This document shows, piece by piece, positions 56,097 to 64,000 of a stretch of 64,000 nucleotides of DNA. Every line of letters starts with the position of its first letter. The first letter of the stretch is position 1. The stretch is from NCBI RefSeq assembly GCF_014284275.1, contig NZ_JACOFU010000003.1, positions 62,001 to 126,000 of the forward strand, given 5' to 3'. Position numbers and translations under genes: made by a program. The notes beneath the pieces were generated by a model. That model searched no databases. It worked only from the letters and a program-made list of their open reading frames with translations, and had not been told where the DNA came from. This stretch comes from Affinundibacterium amnicola. Its GTDB lineage: Bacteria > Pseudomonadota > Gammaproteobacteria > Burkholderiales > Burkholderiaceae_D.

Positions 56097-56195
56097 TTGT
56101 ATGATAACCGATAAGTCCTCACTGTTGAAATGGGATTGTTGGTAGTGAAAAAGAGAATGTGTCGATCATTGACTCTTAGTTGTACGATGACGAAT
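56097..56195. promoter_or_regulatory. Operator repeats upstream of the GntR gene
   Basis: TTGTACGATGACGAAT (56180-56195) matches the kdgD site (TTGTACGATGACGTAT) at all but one base. TTGTATGATAACCGAT (56097-56112) is a weaker copy nearer the gene. The pair suggests autoregulation. Confidence 0.55.
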
Positions 56196-56367
56196 ACTCC
56201 CTCTCCTGCAGGCGGGAGAGGGTTGGGGTGAGGGCGTTTCAGACTAGAGAAATGCTGATTTAGCACAATTTCAGTATTTAAATATCCAAAAGCAGATAAA
56301 CGCTGTTTTCACTTGCTGGAGCTCCCTCATCCCCGCCCCTTCTCCCGCTTGCGGGAGAAGGGAGTAT
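56194..56367. repeat. Palindromic intergenic repeat downstream of arsA
   Basis: CTCCCTCTCCTGCAGGCGGG (about 56197) and the complementary arm ending CTCCCGCTTGCGGGAGAAGG (about 56343-56362) enclose an interrupted inverted repeat of the same family as that at 20938-21110. It occupies much of the 406-base gap between the GntR and arsA genes. Confidence 0.65.
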
Positions 56368-56419
56368 GTTCTGGCGCGATTCGACTTGTGTCGTTACCAC
56401 TGCTTTGAAGGCAAGGAAC

Positions 56420-58207
56420 CTAGGAGAGAGAAGTGTTGTTGTCAGTTTCTTCAATGGAATTTTTCAACAAAGCCTGTAAACGCGCAGCCCCAACTGGCTC
56501 TTGTTCTTGCAAGACAATCACCGCCCAGCGCTTAGCATGTTGTTCCGACACTGCTTGAATCTGTGCTAATTCATTGTGCGCCCGTTGTTGCAATAAGGCT
56601 GATGTGGGATGCGCTAAGGCGAGGCTATTGTTAATAACCCAAGCCCAAGGCTCTATCCCCGCCCGTCGCAAATCATGCTGCAAGCTTGCTGCTTCCAACA
56701 CCGGCGTCGTTTCTGCAAGCGTGACAATCAGTATCTTGGTTTGTTGCGGATCTTGTAGTTGCATCATCGGTGTATTAAAACGCACCCCAGTGCTTTCCAT
56801 TTGACGTGCGATTTCGCGGTGATAGGCACCCGTTGCATCCAGCAATAACAAAGTATGCCCGGTTGGCGCAGTATCCATCACGACAAACTTTTTTCCGGCT
56901 TCGCGAATCACGCGTGAGAATGCTTGAAACACGGCAATCTCTTCGGTACATGGTGAACGCAAGTCTTCTTCCAATAAGGCGCGACCAGCATCATCGAGAT
57001 GCTTACCTTTACTTGCCATCACTTGTGCGCGATAAGCTTCCGTCGCGGCTTGTGGATCGATACGGCTGACGCTCATATTTTCGACTTCGCCACCGATTGC
57101 CGCCAATACATGTGCTGCCGGATCGGAGGTCGTTAAATGCACGGCGTGACCACGCCGCGCCAACTCAACTGCGAGTGCCGCTGCCACTGTGGTTTTGCCA
57201 ACACCGCCTTTACCCATGGTCATAATCAAACCATGACCATCGGCTGCTAAGTCATCAATCAAGCTGGATAAATCTGGGCAGCTTGCCGTAGTTGATATTT
57301 CGCTCGTCGATATTGCCGCAGAAGATGGGTTCAACAGAGCACGCAGCGCAGGCAAGCCAACTAAGTTGAAGCCTAGCAAAGGAACATGGTCAATCGGTGC
57401 ATTGACCAACACTGCTGGCATCGCGTTTAGAGTGCTTTGTTCACGTTGTACGATGGCTGCTGCCAACTTGTCATGTGCCGCCTCGGTTTCTGGCATCACG
57501 CCATTGATCACTAAGTATTGATGTTGAAATCCAATCGCTGCTAATTCTTCGTGTGTGCGCGCTGCTTCACGTAAAGCCGCTGTTTGCGCACGCGCAACTA
57601 AGACCATGCGTGTGCGTTGCGGATCAGCTAAGGCTTGTACCGCAGCATGATATTGCTCGCGTTGTTTTTCTAATCCAGCTAGCGGGCCCAAGCACGATGC
57701 ATCGCCTTTGCCTTCTTCTAAAAAGTCTGACCATGCACCGGGCAATTGCAACATGCGTATGGTGTGACCGGTCGGTGCCGTATCAAAAATGATGTGATCA
57801 AATTGACTGATCAAAGATTGATTGGTGAGTAGGCCTGTGAATTCATCAAAGGCGGCAATCTCGGTGGTACACGCCCCAGACAATTGTTCTTCTATGCTGT
57901 TAGCCACGGCATCCGGTAATACGCCGCGTACAGGGCCGACGATCTTGTCGCGATAAATTTGCGCAGCCGCTTGTGGATCAATTTCTAGAGCAGATAAATT
58001 CGCAACTGCGCTCATAGGCGTGATGTGATTGCCTATTGTGATACCAAATACTTGTCCGACATTTGACGCAGGGTCGGTGCTGACCAGTAGCACGCGTTTG
58101 CCAAGATCCGCCAAATAAATTGCCGTGGCACAGGCGAGCGAGGTTTTTCCCACGCCACCTTTGCCTGTGAAAAACAGAAACGCAGGGGTTTGTTCAAGAA
58201 ATTTCAC
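56420..58207 (-). CDS. arsA: Arsenite-stimulated ATPase ArsA
   Basis: A 595-residue duplicated ATPase. Two P-loops are present, FFTGKGGVGKTSLAC near residues 13-27 and TMGKGGVGKTTVAAALA in the second half, with matching DTAPTGHTIRMLQLPGAW and DTAPTGHTLLLLDATGAY switch motifs. ArsA normally docks on the ArsB membrane pump and drives arsenite export; Cys residues after each P-loop half (SGACTTE and SPCTEE) fit the metalloid-binding sites. Reading starts at a GTG (58207) with GGGAG upstream. It is the last gene of the ars operon, 53 bases after arsD. Confidence 0.93.
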   Translation of the reverse strand: MKFLEQTPAFLFFTGKGGVGKTSLACATAIYLADLGKRVLLVSTDPASNVGQVFGITIGNHITPMSAVANLSALEIDPQAAAQIYRDKIVGPVRGVLPDAVANSIEEQLSGACTTEIAAFDEFTGLLTNQSLISQFDHIIFDTAPTGHTIRMLQLPGAWSDFLEEGKGDASCLGPLAGLEKQREQYHAAVQALADPQRTRMVLVARAQTAALREAARTHEELAAIGFQHQYLVINGVMPETEAAHDKLAAAIVQREQSTLNAMPAVLVNAPIDHVPLLGFNLVGLPALRALLNPSSAAISTSEISTTASCPDLSSLIDDLAADGHGLIMTMGKGGVGKTTVAAALAVELARRGHAVHLTTSDPAAHVLAAIGGEVENMSVSRIDPQAATEAYRAQVMASKGKHLDDAGRALLEEDLRSPCTEEIAVFQAFSRVIREAGKKFVVMDTAPTGHTLLLLDATGAYHREIARQMESTGVRFNTPMMQLQDPQQTKILIVTLAETTPVLEAASLQHDLRRAGIEPWAWVINNSLALAHPTSALLQQRAHNELAQIQAVSEQHAKRWAVIVLQEQEPVGAARLQALLKNSIEETDNNTSLS

Positions 58208-58260
58208 AAGCGACTCCCATCGTGAATAAATGCATCAATTCGGTAAAGCGAAAATGGCGA

Positions 58261-58659
58261 CTAACAACTTTGACCTTCACCACAACAAGGCGCAGACGCT
58301 GCCGAGTTTGCGCTAGTGTTTGTGTTAGTGCCTGTGCTGCCAATAACAGGCAAGATGCTCAAGCCTAGCCAACGCGCCAACTCGGCACGGCGCGGATAAC
58401 GATTCGTGAGTGCGATTTCACCATCGAGCAAAATCAAGGGCAAGCCTTCTTGGCCCGAGCGTTCTAAAAAACTTTTTACGACTGCATTCTCAGCAAATGC
58501 CATCGGTTGTTGTGCGAGATTAAAGCGTTCTATCTGCGCACCTTGCTTCTTCGCCCAATCGATATCGGCGGCAAAGCTGACTAATTGTTGATCTGCATCG
58601 ACACCGCAGACACCCGTATTGCAGCACATGGCAGGGTCAAAGATTTGTAGGGTTTTCAT
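58261..58659 (-). CDS. arsD: Arsenic metallochaperone ArsD
   Basis: A 132-residue protein. IFDPAMCCNTGVCGVDAD holds the paired Cys 12-13 and Cys 18 that pass arsenite to ArsA. LPLILLDGEIALTNRYPRRAELARWLGL is the conserved later block. A C-terminal tail carries PCCGEGQSC, another vicinal Cys pair as in many ArsD proteins. It precedes arsA directly. Confidence 0.93.
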   Translation of the reverse strand: MKTLQIFDPAMCCNTGVCGVDADQQLVSFAADIDWAKKQGAQIERFNLAQQPMAFAENAVVKSFLERSGQEGLPLILLDGEIALTNRYPRRAELARWLGLSILPVIGSTGTNTNTSANSAASAPCCGEGQSC

Positions 58660-58753
58660 ATTGCTTTTCCAATTTCAATGTTGACATACCGACTCAATTT
58701 ACATTACAGCACATAGAGTTCGTAGCACTTTGCGCTAACGCATAGTTGTTGAA

Positions 58754-59233
58754 TTAAGCCAGGATATTGGCGATCTTATCCATCTCTGCCTTTAGAGCAA
58801 CTTTATCGTGCTGCAAGGTGTCGAGCGGTAAAGCCAAGAAAGCTTCAATCCGTGCGCGCAAAATACGATATGCCTGCATAAAGCTCGCATCGATTTCGTC
58901 ATCGGTACCGGTCGCATGGGCTGGATCTTCCACGCCCCAATGCGTGCGTAATACAGGTCCCAAATACGCAGGGCAAGTTTCGCCTGCTGCGCTTGCGCAG
59001 ACTGTGATGACGATGTCGGGTGTCGCGGGTAAGTTGTCCCAAGACTTGCTGAAATAGCCATCGGTATTGATGCCTTCACGGGCCAATAATGCCAGCGAAC
59101 GAGGATGCACTTGCCCAGTCGGCTTACTACCCGCGCTCATCGCGCGCCAACCCGCTGGTGCTAGATGATTGAATGTCGCTTCACCCAAAATAGAGCGGCA
59201 AGAATTACCCGTGCAGAGAAATAAAACGTTCAT
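58754..59233 (-). CDS. arsC: Arsenate reductase, thioredoxin-coupled (LMW-PTPase type)
   Basis: A 159-residue arsenate reductase. VLFLCTGNSCRSILGEA contains the CX5R loop; ITVCASAAGETCPAYLG carries the two further redox Cys; HWGVEDPAHATGTDDEIDASF is the conserved acidic loop. It reduces arsenate to arsenite. A second arsC-like gene lies upstream at 60.0-60.7 kb; the two share the family blocks but differ clearly, so they are old paralogues or separate acquisitions. Confidence 0.93.
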   Translation of the reverse strand: MNVLFLCTGNSCRSILGEATFNHLAPAGWRAMSAGSKPTGQVHPRSLALLAREGINTDGYFSKSWDNLPATPDIVITVCASAAGETCPAYLGPVLRTHWGVEDPAHATGTDDEIDASFMQAYRILRARIEAFLALPLDTLQHDKVALKAEMDKIANILA

Positions 59234-59256
59234 GACGTGATGATCCTGAATGACAA

Positions 59257-59952
59257 TTATTGAGAGGAGGATTTCGGATACAACCAGTTAAATAAAACTG
59301 TCGCACATGCTGCACCGATTAACTGCGCCACAATAAATCCCGGCGCATCAATAGGGCGTATGCCAGCAAAAGTATCGCTCACTGAACGCGCTAAAGTCAC
59401 AGCGGGATTGGCAAAGGAAGTGGAAGAAGTGAACCAATATGCCGCCGTGATATAGGCCGCTACCGCGAATGGCGTAGTAGTTGGACGAGTACGAGAAGTA
59501 CTAATGATGACGGCGATTAAACCAAATGTCGCAATGCATTCACTCCACCATTGCGATACACCTGTACGTACGTGCGTTGAGGCAAAAAACACGGGCAAAT
59601 CAAACATCCCATGCGTTGCTGCGACGCCCGCGAAAGCGCCAAGAATTTGCGCGACGATGTAAGGGAGGATGAACTGTGTAGGTAAGTTCTTTTGCCATGC
59701 TTCGGACAAGGTCACCACAGGATTAAAATGTGCGCCGGATAAATTACCAAACATCAGAATTAAAGCAATTAAACCTGCTCCGGTAGCCAGTGCATTCGCT
59801 AGTAAAGCGATAGCAGTATTTCCGCTAGAAAGTGTTTGCGCCATGATGCCTGAGCCGACCACAACGGCGAGCAAAAATGCGGTTCCCAGAAATTCAGCGA
59901 CGAGTTTTTTTAACATGGAATTGCCAGCGGTCATATTTGGGCGTGTTGACAT
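59257..59952 (-). CDS. aqpS: Aquaglyceroporin-like channel (AqpS type)
   Basis: A membrane channel of about 225-231 residues of the MIP family with six helices. Pore loops: SGAHFNPVVTLSEAW (NPV instead of NPA) and TSFANPAVTLARSVSDTFAGI. Between arsC genes it probably conducts arsenite out of the cell, as AqpS does in some ars operons. The first ATG (59952) lies inside the terminal repeat of an inserted element, so the original start is probably the ATG at 59934 (MTAGNSMLKK) or at 59919 (MLKKLVAEFLG). The second loop is closer to the canonical motif than the first. Confidence 0.88.
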   Translation of the reverse strand: MSTRPNMTAGNSMLKKLVAEFLGTAFLLAVVVGSGIMAQTLSSGNTAIALLANALATGAGLIALILMFGNLSGAHFNPVVTLSEAWQKNLPTQFILPYIVAQILGAFAGVAATHGMFDLPVFFASTHVRTGVSQWWSECIATFGLIAVIISTSRTRPTTTPFAVAAYITAAYWFTSSTSFANPAVTLARSVSDTFAGIRPIDAPGFIVAQLIGAACATVLFNWLYPKSSSQ

Positions 59953-60204
59953 AATATTTGGACATGCGAATGAGTCGAAATGGACACAGGGCTAGGCGTC
60001 AAGGCGCGCCGCAGTGCGAGCACTGTAAGCGGCTTGCAACAACGCCATGTGTCCATTTCGGCCATTCCCGAAGGGTTCTTGGCAAAACACACGATGGACA
60101 GCGTTGCATCTCTTGCTGGGGCGGCTAGCCGCAGCGGCGAGATGCGCCTTGCCATCCTGCGTTTTGCTAAGAACGCATTGCCCAAATATTATGTCAACAC
60201 GCCC
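59939..60204. mobile_element. 266-bp MITE-like insertion between arsC and aqpS
   Basis: The ends are a perfect 23-bp inverted repeat beginning GGGCGTGTTGACATAA (59939-59961) and its exact complement at 60182-60204. Inside, an ATGTGTCCATTTCGGCC-type segment and its partner CGAAATGGACACAGG form a further imperfect palindrome. No transposase is present. It replaces the 3' end of the second arsC and supplies a new first ATG for aqpS. A target duplication was not clear. Confidence 0.82.
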
Positions 60205-60699
60205 TAGGGTTTCTCCGATTTTTTTCATCTCGTGGTGAATCGCATTTTTCTCCAACATGGACAAGGGCAAGCTCACAAAAATGCTGATGCGCGCCATGAT
60301 TTGACGGAAAACTTTGTGAAATAGTGCGCGCTTTTCTTCATCACTACCGTTTAATGCAGCTGGGTCTTCGAAACCCCAGTGCGCAGTCAAAGGATGTCCT
60401 GGCCAAATCGGACAGACTTCGCCAGCAGCGTTATCACACACGGTGATAATGAATTCCATTTGAGGCGCATCGGCCGCAGCAAACTCATCCCAACTTTTGC
60501 TGCGTAAATTCGTGACGGGATAATTTGTGTGCTCAATTTGCTCAATCGCAAAAGGATTGACCGAGCCATTTGGAAAACTGCCCGCAGAATAGCCTTGAAA
60601 GCGTCCATGACCCATGGTCGTAATTAAGGCTTCCGCCATCACGCTGCGGGCTGAGTTACCGGTACACAAAAAGAGCACATTGAAGGTTTTGTCTGTCAT
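59992..60699 (-). CDS. arsC: Arsenate reductase with element-encoded C-terminal tail
   Basis: A 235-residue reading frame. Residues 1-165 are a complete LMW-PTPase-type arsenate reductase: VLFLCTGNSARSVMAEA (CX5R), ITVCDNAAGEVCPIWPG (redox Cys), HWGFEDPAALNGSDEEKRA, and a final helix EMKKIGETL. From residue 166 (GRVDIIFGQ...) onward the frame runs through the 266-bp inserted element and adds about 70 unrelated, Cys- and Ala-rich residues. The native protein must have ended near residue 165-170. It may still fold and work. It is the first enzyme gene after arsR. Confidence 0.9.
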   Translation of the reverse strand: MTDKTFNVLFLCTGNSARSVMAEALITTMGHGRFQGYSAGSFPNGSVNPFAIEQIEHTNYPVTNLRSKSWDEFAAADAPQMEFIITVCDNAAGEVCPIWPGHPLTAHWGFEDPAALNGSDEEKRALFHKVFRQIMARISIFVSLPLSMLEKNAIHHEMKKIGETLGRVDIIFGQCVLSKTQDGKAHLAAAASRPSKRCNAVHRVFCQEPFGNGRNGHMALLQAAYSARTAARLDA

Positions 60700-60737
60700 G
60701 TTGGCCTCGCTGAAAAAAATAGGATGGGATTTGTTTC

Positions 60738-61067
60738 TTAGTTGGCAGCGCTACATGCCAGCGTTGTTGTGGTTGTACACGGATTACCACCGCAGCAGCT
60801 TTCCGTCAGAAATTCTAGTAACCCGTTCATGACGGTAAAGTTAGCCGAGTAAATGATGAACCGCCCATCCTGTCGTGCCATGATCAAGCCAGCATGCGAC
60901 AACTCTTTTAGATGGAAGGATAAAGAAGAAGACGGTACCTCAAGTTGCTCAGCAATCTTGCTAGCGGCTAAGCCTTCAGGGCCAACGGCGACCAACAAAC
61001 GAAAAATAGCCAAGCGTGATTCTTGTGCCAGTGCGGCGAGGGCGGTGATGGCGGATTTGGTTTCCAT
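60738..61067 (-). CDS. arsR: ArsR-family arsenic repressor
   Basis: A 109-residue winged-helix repressor. ALAALAQESRLAIFRLLVAVGPEGLAASKIAEQLEVPSSSLSFHLKELSHAGLIMARQDGRFIIYSANF is the ArsR DNA-binding core. The C-terminal ESCCGGNPC supplies the Cys cluster that senses arsenite in this subgroup. Start chosen at METKSAIT (61067); an earlier TTG would read through an inserted repeat. It heads the operon arsR-arsC-aqpS-arsC-arsD-arsA. Confidence 0.92.
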   Translation of the reverse strand: METKSAITALAALAQESRLAIFRLLVAVGPEGLAASKIAEQLEVPSSSLSFHLKELSHAGLIMARQDGRFIIYSANFTVMNGLLEFLTESCCGGNPCTTTTTLACSAAN

Positions 61068-61091
61068 GTATGCCTTTGAGTTTAATTCATA

Positions 61092-61222
61092 GGGCTTACG
61101 CAAAACATATATTAGCGTCGTTACAGTCGCCTCGCCGTACAATTTGTACTGTTTTCGGCAACGCGCCCCCGACTAAGGCATTCGAGGGCAGGCTCTAGCT
61201 AGTGCAATTTTGCGTAAGTCCT
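61092..61222. mobile_element. MITE-like element 1, upstream of arsR
   Basis: GGGCTTACGCAAAAC at the left and its near complement TTTTGCGTAAGTCC at the right bound a 131-bp element flanked by TA on both sides. It lies 24 bases upstream of the arsR start and must carry or displace the operon promoter. A related element in the opposite orientation lies at 62689-62789. The rest of 61068-61441 is AT-rich and without genes. Confidence 0.7.
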
Positions 61223-61441
61223 AATCAAAATTTGTTTAATTTCGATAATTCTATATTTATAGAAATATAGAATCAAGCTTAATTTAAATGGCGATCAGTT
61301 TTTAAGCCAGTCTTAATGACTAAGTAGGATGCTTGTGATTGTGTGATCGTCTAGGATATTTTTCATTTTGACGTGAAATGTCCTGATTAGTCTCAGTCTA
61401 TAAAGATTCGTTGTAGCCAAGTTGCTATTGAAAGCCCGAAG

Positions 61442-62653
61442 TTATGTTCTTTTTTGACTAGCGGCGATGATTTGAGCCGTGACGAGATCAACATCGACTA
61501 ACGGATTCGCAGCAACTGAGCGACACCACATTTCGCCGTCCAATACACAGCTCGACAATATACCGGCAGGCAGTGCAGCAAGAAATTCTGAGGTGGATAG
61601 ATGACGTGGTCGAAAGACATTAACTGCCGTTTGGGGTGGATTCCACAACTCAAGATGGTCTGTTTGTTCGATATTCTGGGCGAGCATATCAGCAGCTTGC
61701 ATTAAATACTCAAGTCGTTGTGCCAGACCATTCTGTCCCCACGCTAACAGCGTCGCAAGTAAAGGAATTGCAGCAGCAGAACGTGATCCTTGCACACCGA
61801 CATTGGGTTTCGCTAAATATCCGCCGCCAAAACTGATTGCTTGATTTGCCGCGCTTAAGTCGCGGAACATAATCATGGCAGAGTCTTTGGGCTGAAATAG
61901 CCATTTATGAGCTGAGATCGCGACCGAGTCAGCTTTTTCTATGCCGCTCAAACGATCAGAATACTTAGGACTCAAGCGCAGTGGTCCAGCCCATGCCGCA
62001 TCGACGTGGGTCCATGCGGCGGCACCACTTAGTGTTAAGAGATCTATCGCGCCCGTTGCGGTAGTGCCAGCGTTCAATACCAAGCATGCATTTTCTAAAT
62101 TGGGGAGTTGATCAACATCCAAGCGTCCCTGTGTATCAAGACCAACTTTGACCAGCTCCAAACCAAGCAGGCGACACGCTTTCTCTACACTCAGATGCGC
62201 AGCTTGCGATGTCACCACTTTTCGAACTCCCGCAACATCACGTGCAGCCCAAATGCCAGTTAAGTTAGCGATGGTAGAGCCTGAGCAAAAGTGGCCTCCC
62301 TGCATACCAAAAAACGGGACTAGCCAATCCAATACCTGCTTTTCCGCTTGGGTGGCGAACGGTGAAGTTGCTTCATGCAGTAAATTTTGGTTGAGACTCG
62401 CATTCCACATCGCCATCGCCCAGGTAATCCATGGAGTTGGTGGGTCCATGTGTGCCATCGATGTATGCGCACCAAGCTGTGCGGCATTGCCGAGAATCTG
62501 AGGTGCTAGCAAATTCAGCACTGGGATTTCCCCAAGACCAGCTGATGGTAAGTTAGCTGGCAGATCAGACACTTCCGTACTCCTTGAGGTCATTAATTTC
62601 AGTGCCTGCGTCAAACCTTCTGTATCAATAAAACTGGAATCGCAACGATGCAT
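61442..62653 (-). CDS. PLP-dependent group II decarboxylase
   Basis: A 403-residue fold-type I PLP decarboxylase. GHFCSGSTIANLTGIWAARD binds the phosphate, AAWTHVDAAWAGPLRLS has the Asp that holds the PLP nitrogen, and VAISAHKWLFQPKDSAMIMFRD has the Schiff-base Lys near residue 270. The family includes aromatic-amino-acid, diaminobutyrate and glutamate decarboxylases; it is shorter than many of these, and the substrate cannot be assigned. It is flanked on both sides by inverted copies of a MITE-like element and may have been moved as a unit. Confidence 0.87.
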   Translation of the reverse strand: MHRCDSSFIDTEGLTQALKLMTSRSTEVSDLPANLPSAGLGEIPVLNLLAPQILGNAAQLGAHTSMAHMDPPTPWITWAMAMWNASLNQNLLHEATSPFATQAEKQVLDWLVPFFGMQGGHFCSGSTIANLTGIWAARDVAGVRKVVTSQAAHLSVEKACRLLGLELVKVGLDTQGRLDVDQLPNLENACLVLNAGTTATGAIDLLTLSGAAAWTHVDAAWAGPLRLSPKYSDRLSGIEKADSVAISAHKWLFQPKDSAMIMFRDLSAANQAISFGGGYLAKPNVGVQGSRSAAAIPLLATLLAWGQNGLAQRLEYLMQAADMLAQNIEQTDHLELWNPPQTAVNVFRPRHLSTSEFLAALPAGILSSCVLDGEMWCRSVAANPLVDVDLVTAQIIAASQKRT

Positions 62654-62688
62654 ACAAAATCCTAGAAAATTTGAATCTAATTAAAATA

Positions 62689-62789
62689 GGACTTACGCAA
62701 AATTGCGCTAGCTAGGCGGGAAGCCGAAGACAGTACGGTTGTACGGCGAGGCGAACCAACAACGCTAGCGTCTGTTTTGTGTAAGTCCC
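62689..62789. mobile_element. MITE-like element 2, upstream of the decarboxylase
   Basis: GGACTTACGCAAAATTGCGC at the left and TTTTGTGTAAGTCCC at the right bound about 101 bp. Its left end matches the right end of element 1 read in reverse, and the shared internal motif GTACGGCGAGGCGA corresponds to TCGCCTCGCCGTAC-like sequence of element 1. Otherwise 62654-62967 holds no convincing gene. Confidence 0.7.
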
Positions 62790-62967
62790 ATAAAAGTATC
62801 TTACTACCCGAAAGCTGAAATGCGAGCGCTATAGCTGCACCTTAATTGCACACCACAATTATGATCAGGATTCTCTGTTGAAAAGCTTGCTTTTGCTAGC
62901 TTTAATTTGTCGTCTATTTGTATTTTCTGTCGACACTTTTTTCGCTACAAACTTCAGTCTTTCCTGC

Positions 62968-63477
62968 TTAGGGCGAGGTCTTCAATACAGATTGAATGAA
63001 AGGCGCTTTGGCATCCGTATAAGTAGCTTTATCATCAGCATATTGCGTAGCGAGGCGCAGTTTTAATTGCTGATACTCAGAACGCAATTGGTCATTTGTG
63101 CGCAATAAGTCACGAAACCGTAGATGCTCGCACCAAATACGTGAACCGATTTCCACACCATGTAAATGAATACGCAAACTGTTTGCGGGAGACTTCACAA
63201 AGTAGCGTCGTGTTGGAATCTCTTTTTCATATTTAGAGACATAGTCAAATCCGAGCGCTTCTAATAACGCGATTCGCGATTCAATTTCGCTTAAAGCGTT
63301 TACACCCAGCAGAACATCAATTACGGGCTTGGCACAAAGCCCAATTACCGCGGTACTGCCAATATGCTCAATCTGCGTGTTTGTCGAAGAAAAGACCGTG
63401 AATAATTCATTGCGAATTTGCGCAAAAATACGCGGCCATTCTTCTGAGTAAGAACTGATCACGACATTTGATTTCAT
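62968..63477 (-). CDS. GrpB family (UPF0157) protein
   Basis: A 169-residue protein of the GrpB/UPF0157 nucleotidyltransferase-like family. VVISSYSEEWPRIFAQIRNEL and IEHIGSTAVIGLCAKPVIDVLLGV are the signature blocks (HIGSTAVxGLxAKPxID), and RIHLHGVEIGSRIWCEHLRFRDLLRTN the third. The fold is related to nucleotidyltransferases but the activity is unassigned. It is a single gene with no operon link visible. Confidence 0.9.
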   Translation of the reverse strand: MKSNVVISSYSEEWPRIFAQIRNELFTVFSSTNTQIEHIGSTAVIGLCAKPVIDVLLGVNALSEIESRIALLEALGFDYVSKYEKEIPTRRYFVKSPANSLRIHLHGVEIGSRIWCEHLRFRDLLRTNDQLRSEYQQLKLRLATQYADDKATYTDAKAPFIQSVLKTSP

Positions 63478-63543
63478 ATGGCTTTCATTTAATTTCTATA
63501 GAATTTTCTTAATCGAAATGACGATCGTTTTCGGCATTATTCT

Positions 63544-64000
63544 CTAAGCCCATGCGCGTGAACGACAGGTCGAAAGTGTTTTTAAAGACAAGGCAGCTTC
63601 ATCTCGAATCCATTGCGCAAACGCTTGAACACTCGTTCGTTGTGCATCTTGTTCACGATAAAGTAGCCAGTGCGAGTAAGGATCACGACTGCGTATGGCA
63701 AGCGGGCGTATCAGCTTCTTTTCCAATAAATCCTCAATCACCAACACGTCTAAAGCGAGATCAATTCCATGATGCGATTTGGCGGTGTCAATGGCCAAAT
63801 GTTCGTGACTATAGAATGGGCCTTTCTTCGCATGCGTGAGTAGAGCGGCTTGATCGCTTTCACTTAAGACTTTAAATTCGGCGAGACTGCTCAACCAAGC
63901 TTGCCAGCGTTCGCCTACTTTACCCGTTTCACGATCGGGTGGTAGTGGTAAGCGAAGCAGTGTGTGATTAGTCAAATCCGTCAAACTTTGCAGTGAACTG
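63544..64000 (-). CDS. LysR-family regulator, C-terminal part, cut by window edge
   Basis: The open frame continues past the last base with no stop (reading SSLQSLTDLTNHTLLRL at the edge), so the gene is partial. The visible 150 residues match the end of the LysR effector domain in GcvA-like proteins: HHGIDLALDVLVIEDLLEKKLIRPL and QAFAQWIRDEA. The DNA-binding domain lies outside the window. The target cannot be inferred. Confidence 0.8.
   Translation of the reverse strand, partial: SSLQSLTDLTNHTLLRLPLPPDRETGKVGERWQAWLSSLAEFKVLSESDQAALLTHAKKGPFYSHEHLAIDTAKSHHGIDLALDVLVIEDLLEKKLIRPLAIRSRDPYSHWLLYREQDAQRTSVQAFAQWIRDEAALSLKTLSTCRSRAWA

Noticed and set aside
62878-63066. 62-codon plus-strand frame with a hydrophobic start
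   Set aside because: It runs antisense into the GrpB-family gene and has no homology that I can see.

Overview
The window reads as the chromosome of a carbohydrate-degrading Gram-negative, most likely a beta-proteobacterium of the order Burkholderiales with moderate G+C (Undibacterium/Oxalobacteraceae-like; inferred from protein flavour, GcvA-type LysR regulators, the oxidative galacturonate pathway and base composition, not from a marker gene). Coding density is high. No rRNA, tRNA or CRISPR array was recognised.

Layout. 0-4.5 kb: a periplasmic solute-binding protein, a DUF885 protein and a lipoprotein serine hydrolase. 4.5-7.45 kb: a fossil integron, made of a frameshifted and truncated integron integrase, an insertion point, and three cassettes (membrane protein, stand-alone SIR2 protein, small unknown). 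The cassette borders are confirmed by the rule that the first bases of each cassette complement the R'' box of its own attC. 8-16.7 kb: a minus-strand catabolic cluster (D-aminoacylase-type deacetylase, fold-III PLP deaminase, FucP-type permease, SDR, unknown TIM-barrel-like protein, RidA, DgoK-type kinase) with a divergent LysR regulator; it looks like a route for an N-acetylated amino-sugar acid. 18-19.5 kb: a secreted papain-like protease and a secreted partner.

20-32.5 kb and 47.4-56 kb together hold a pectin/galacturonate system: a TonB-dependent receptor, rhamnogalacturonan acetylesterase, a GH28-CE8 fusion and a second GH28 enzyme outside the cytoplasm; then ExuT-type uptake, uronate dehydrogenase, SMP-30-type lactonase, galactarate dehydratase, KdgD and a 2-oxoglutarate-semialdehyde dehydrogenase, giving 2-oxoglutarate. 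Two FCD-type GntR regulators sit beside recognisable operator repeats. 32.8-37.8 kb: a REC-GGDEF protein and a large MASE1 hybrid kinase. 37.9-47.4 kb: a LacI / tryptophan-halogenase-like / TonB receptor / GH1 / glucokinase / MFS locus for beta-glucosides.

56.4-61.1 kb: an arsenic operon (arsR, two arsC, aqpS-like, arsD, arsA) with no visible ArsB or Acr3 pump and with a small inverted-repeat element inserted between arsC and aqpS. 61.1-62.8 kb: a PLP decarboxylase between two inverted MITE-like elements. The end holds a GrpB-family protein and a LysR gene cut by the window edge.

Repeats are a major feature: a 561-bp structured element occurs twice in opposite orientation (12.6 and 54.6 kb), bracketing nearly the whole sugar region; there are at least three short MITE-like insertions and several G-rich palindromic intergenic repeats.
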